From the NCBI RefSeq assembly GCF_003610255.1, contig NZ_RAPS01000001.1, forward strand, positions 558,001 through 622,000: a stretch of DNA of 64,000 nt, written 5' to 3'. A program made the translations under genes and the position numbers. Shown piece by piece: positions 62,778 through 64,000 of the stretch; positions within the stretch are counted from its first letter, which is position 1, and the number at the start of each line of letters is the position of its first letter. Source of the stretch: Streptomyces sp. TLI_171. GTDB lineage: Bacteria > Actinomycetota > Actinomycetes > Streptomycetales > Streptomycetaceae. The notes under the pieces were generated by a model, which worked only from the letters and a program-made list of their open reading frames with translations, did not search any database and was not told the origin of the DNA.

Positions 62778-64000
62778 GCCGACGAGTCCGCCGACGGTGA
62801 CGAGTCCCGGGACGCGCGGGCCTGATCCTCGGACGGCTCGTCGGCGCGCGCCCGGAGTCCTTCCATGATCGCCTCGGCCAACTCGGCCTGACCGGTGTAG
62901 TGCGCGACCCGGTGATCGATCGTCAGGCTGTCGCGGTCGTCGGTGCGTTCGGCCGGGATCATCAGCCGGGCGAGTTCCTGGCCGTCCCCGGCCGGAGGGA
63001 GCAGGATGACGGCCAGGTCGGCGGCGGTGATCCGCTCCCCCACCGGGCCGGGCGGGACCTCCAGGCTGAGGTGGTACTCGTGCGAGCGGCCGTCGGGGAC
63101 GTCGACCCGGAACTCGGTGACGCCGGGGCCGGTCGGCAGGCCGTGCCCGGTCAGGTCCTCGACCTGCGGGGAGACCAGTTTGAGGAAGCGCACGCCGCCG
63201 CCCGGCGGCGTGGTGATCCGCAGCGCCAGGTCACGGGCGAAGGCCTGCCGGGTCCGCTCCACGACCGCGTCGAGGTCCGCGGCCAGGGCGGCGGCCAGGC
63301 CCGGGGCGGAGTCGGCGTGGACGATGTCCACGGTGCCGCGCAGCGCCTCGCCGACGGCCCGCGCCTGCGCGACCTCCCAGCCGGTGCCGACGCCGCGCAC
63401 GTGGCAGGAGAACCGGCCGGTGGACGCCGCGAGGGCGGCCGCCAGTTCGCCGGGGAGCTCGGCCTCCGACCTGAGGTCCATCAGCATGATCGCCGTGCGG
63501 ACCGCGTCGGCGTGGCCCGCGAACAGCCGGTCGGCCATCCTGATCCACCGCCCGAAGGCGGCCGCCCGAACGGGTTCCAGCCGGTCGAGCGCCGCCCGGG
63601 CCTCGGCCTTGGTCGCCGGGGTGGCGCGGACGGTGCGCAGGCTGTCGGGGTAGCACATCGAGGCGTACTCCGAGCCGGTGACGACGGCGAACCGGTCGCC
63701 CTCGTCGAGGCCGTCGATGGTGTCGGCGACGGTGCGGGTGACGGCGCGCAGGTCCGCCACGGGCAGGGCGGTGGACAGGCCCAGCAGGAACACCAGGGCA
63801 CGGGGCGCGGCGGCCGCCAGGTCGTGCGGGTCGGTGCTTCCGGCGGTGACGGTCACCATGGTGCTCAACTCCTGGCCGCCGGGCGGGAGGTACTCGTTCT
63901 GAGCGGAGGTCAGCACGATCCCGGGGTCAGCGGGCGTCGGCGGATCTCCCGGTCCGGGGCGGACGAACACCCCGTCGGGCAGCGTGGCCGGGCGGCCGTC
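62774..64000 (-). CDS. VWA-domain protein, 5' end beyond the window
   Basis: At least 408 aa; the frame stays open to the window edge (LPDGVFVRPG precedes a possible GTG at 63970), so the true start probably lies outside. A von Willebrand factor A-like region spans the middle (LVFLLGLSTALPVADLRAV, AIMLMDLRSEAEL, HVRGVGTGWEVAQAR), followed by a beta-sandwich and an acidic Ser-rich tail. The metal-site DxSxS is degenerate (LGLSTAL). It heads the coupled chain with the 66-aa, DUF3618 and DUF4235 genes. Function unknown. Confidence 0.75.
   Translation of the reverse strand, partial: DGRPATLPDGVFVRPGPGDPPTPADPGIVLTSAQNEYLPPGGQELSTMVTVTAGSTDPHDLAAAAPRALVFLLGLSTALPVADLRAVTRTVADTIDGLDEGDRFAVVTGSEYASMCYPDSLRTVRATPATKAEARAALDRLEPVRAAAFGRWIRMADRLFAGHADAVRTAIMLMDLRSEAELPGELAAALAASTGRFSCHVRGVGTGWEVAQARAVGEALRGTVDIVHADSAPGLAAALAADLDAVVERTRQAFARDLALRITTPPGGGVRFLKLVSPQVEDLTGHGLPTGPGVTEFRVDVPDGRSHEYHLSLEVPPGPVGERITAADLAVILLPPAGDGQELARLMIPAERTDDRDSLTIDHRVAHYTGQAELAEAIMEGLRARADEPSEDQARASRDSSPSADSSA

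Overview
The window is high-GC actinobacterial DNA with strong GC3 bias, secreted CBM13-bearing glycan hydrolases, GTG and TTG starts, GTGA stop/start overlaps and Streptomyces-type regulators (RheA/Hsp18, ECF41 sigma, LacI sugar repressor, HisKA_3/LuxR two-component pairs). This points to Streptomycetaceae (Streptomyces or Kitasatospora). dnaE at 46.2-49.7 kb shows it is chromosomal. I saw no rRNA, tRNA, CRISPR array, insertion sequence or prophage.

Layout. 0-5.3 kb: xylan-degradation block with a CE1-type esterase-CBM13, a GH10 xylanase-CBM13 and a CBM13-GH62 arabinofuranosidase. The last two are each preceded by the same perfect palindrome. 5.5-7.7 kb: small MerR regulator with an unusual iterated leader, a tendamistat-type alpha-amylase inhibitor and a GNAT acetyltransferase. 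8-10.5 kb: heat-shock unit hsp18-DUF2267-STAS, divergent from the thermosensing repressor rheA with overlapping promoters. 10.6-13.4 kb: single housekeeping or accessory genes. 13.4-22.5 kb: alpha-glucan locus with GH13 alpha-glucosidase, CBM35x2-GH87-like alpha-1,3-glucanase, ABC sugar permeases, a substrate-binding protein broken by a one-base frameshift, and a LacI regulator. 22.6-25.3 kb: GCS2-type ligase, VOC protein and a cold-shock gene with a terminator-like hairpin in its leader. 25.4-27.6 kb: an ECF41-type sigma factor translationally coupled to a flavoprotein oxidoreductase, with an ECF41-like promoter in front. 27.6-33.6 kb: FetB-like permease, polyprenyl synthase, PHP protein, SUKH-like protein, hydrolase and a membrane protein. 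33.6-38 kb: polyhydroxybutyrate module (secreted depolymerase, MHS transporter, 3-hydroxybutyrate dehydrogenase). 38.2-43.7 kb: zinc-ribbon OB protein, TetR/flavin monooxygenase pair, two-component system and an orphan protein. 43.9-50 kb: HelD-like helicase and dnaE. 50-57.6 kb: PhzF protein and an ABC exporter/two-component unit facing a second ABC exporter. 57.6-64 kb: GH16 enzyme, DUF2278, a decayed alpha/beta hydrolase, an Stv-like protein with a polyserine tract, and a tightly coupled VWA/66-aa/DUF3618/DUF4235 operon that runs off the window edge.

How it fits together. The clearest functional units are nutrient scavenging from plant xylan, from fungal alpha-1,3-glucan and from PHB, each with its own secreted enzyme and, for the last two, uptake and intracellular processing. 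Regulation is unusually readable: several operators sit exactly in promoter spacers (RheA, LacI, TetR). Two genes (the sugar-binding protein and the flavin monooxygenase) look as if one base is missing, which raises the question of assembly quality versus true decay.
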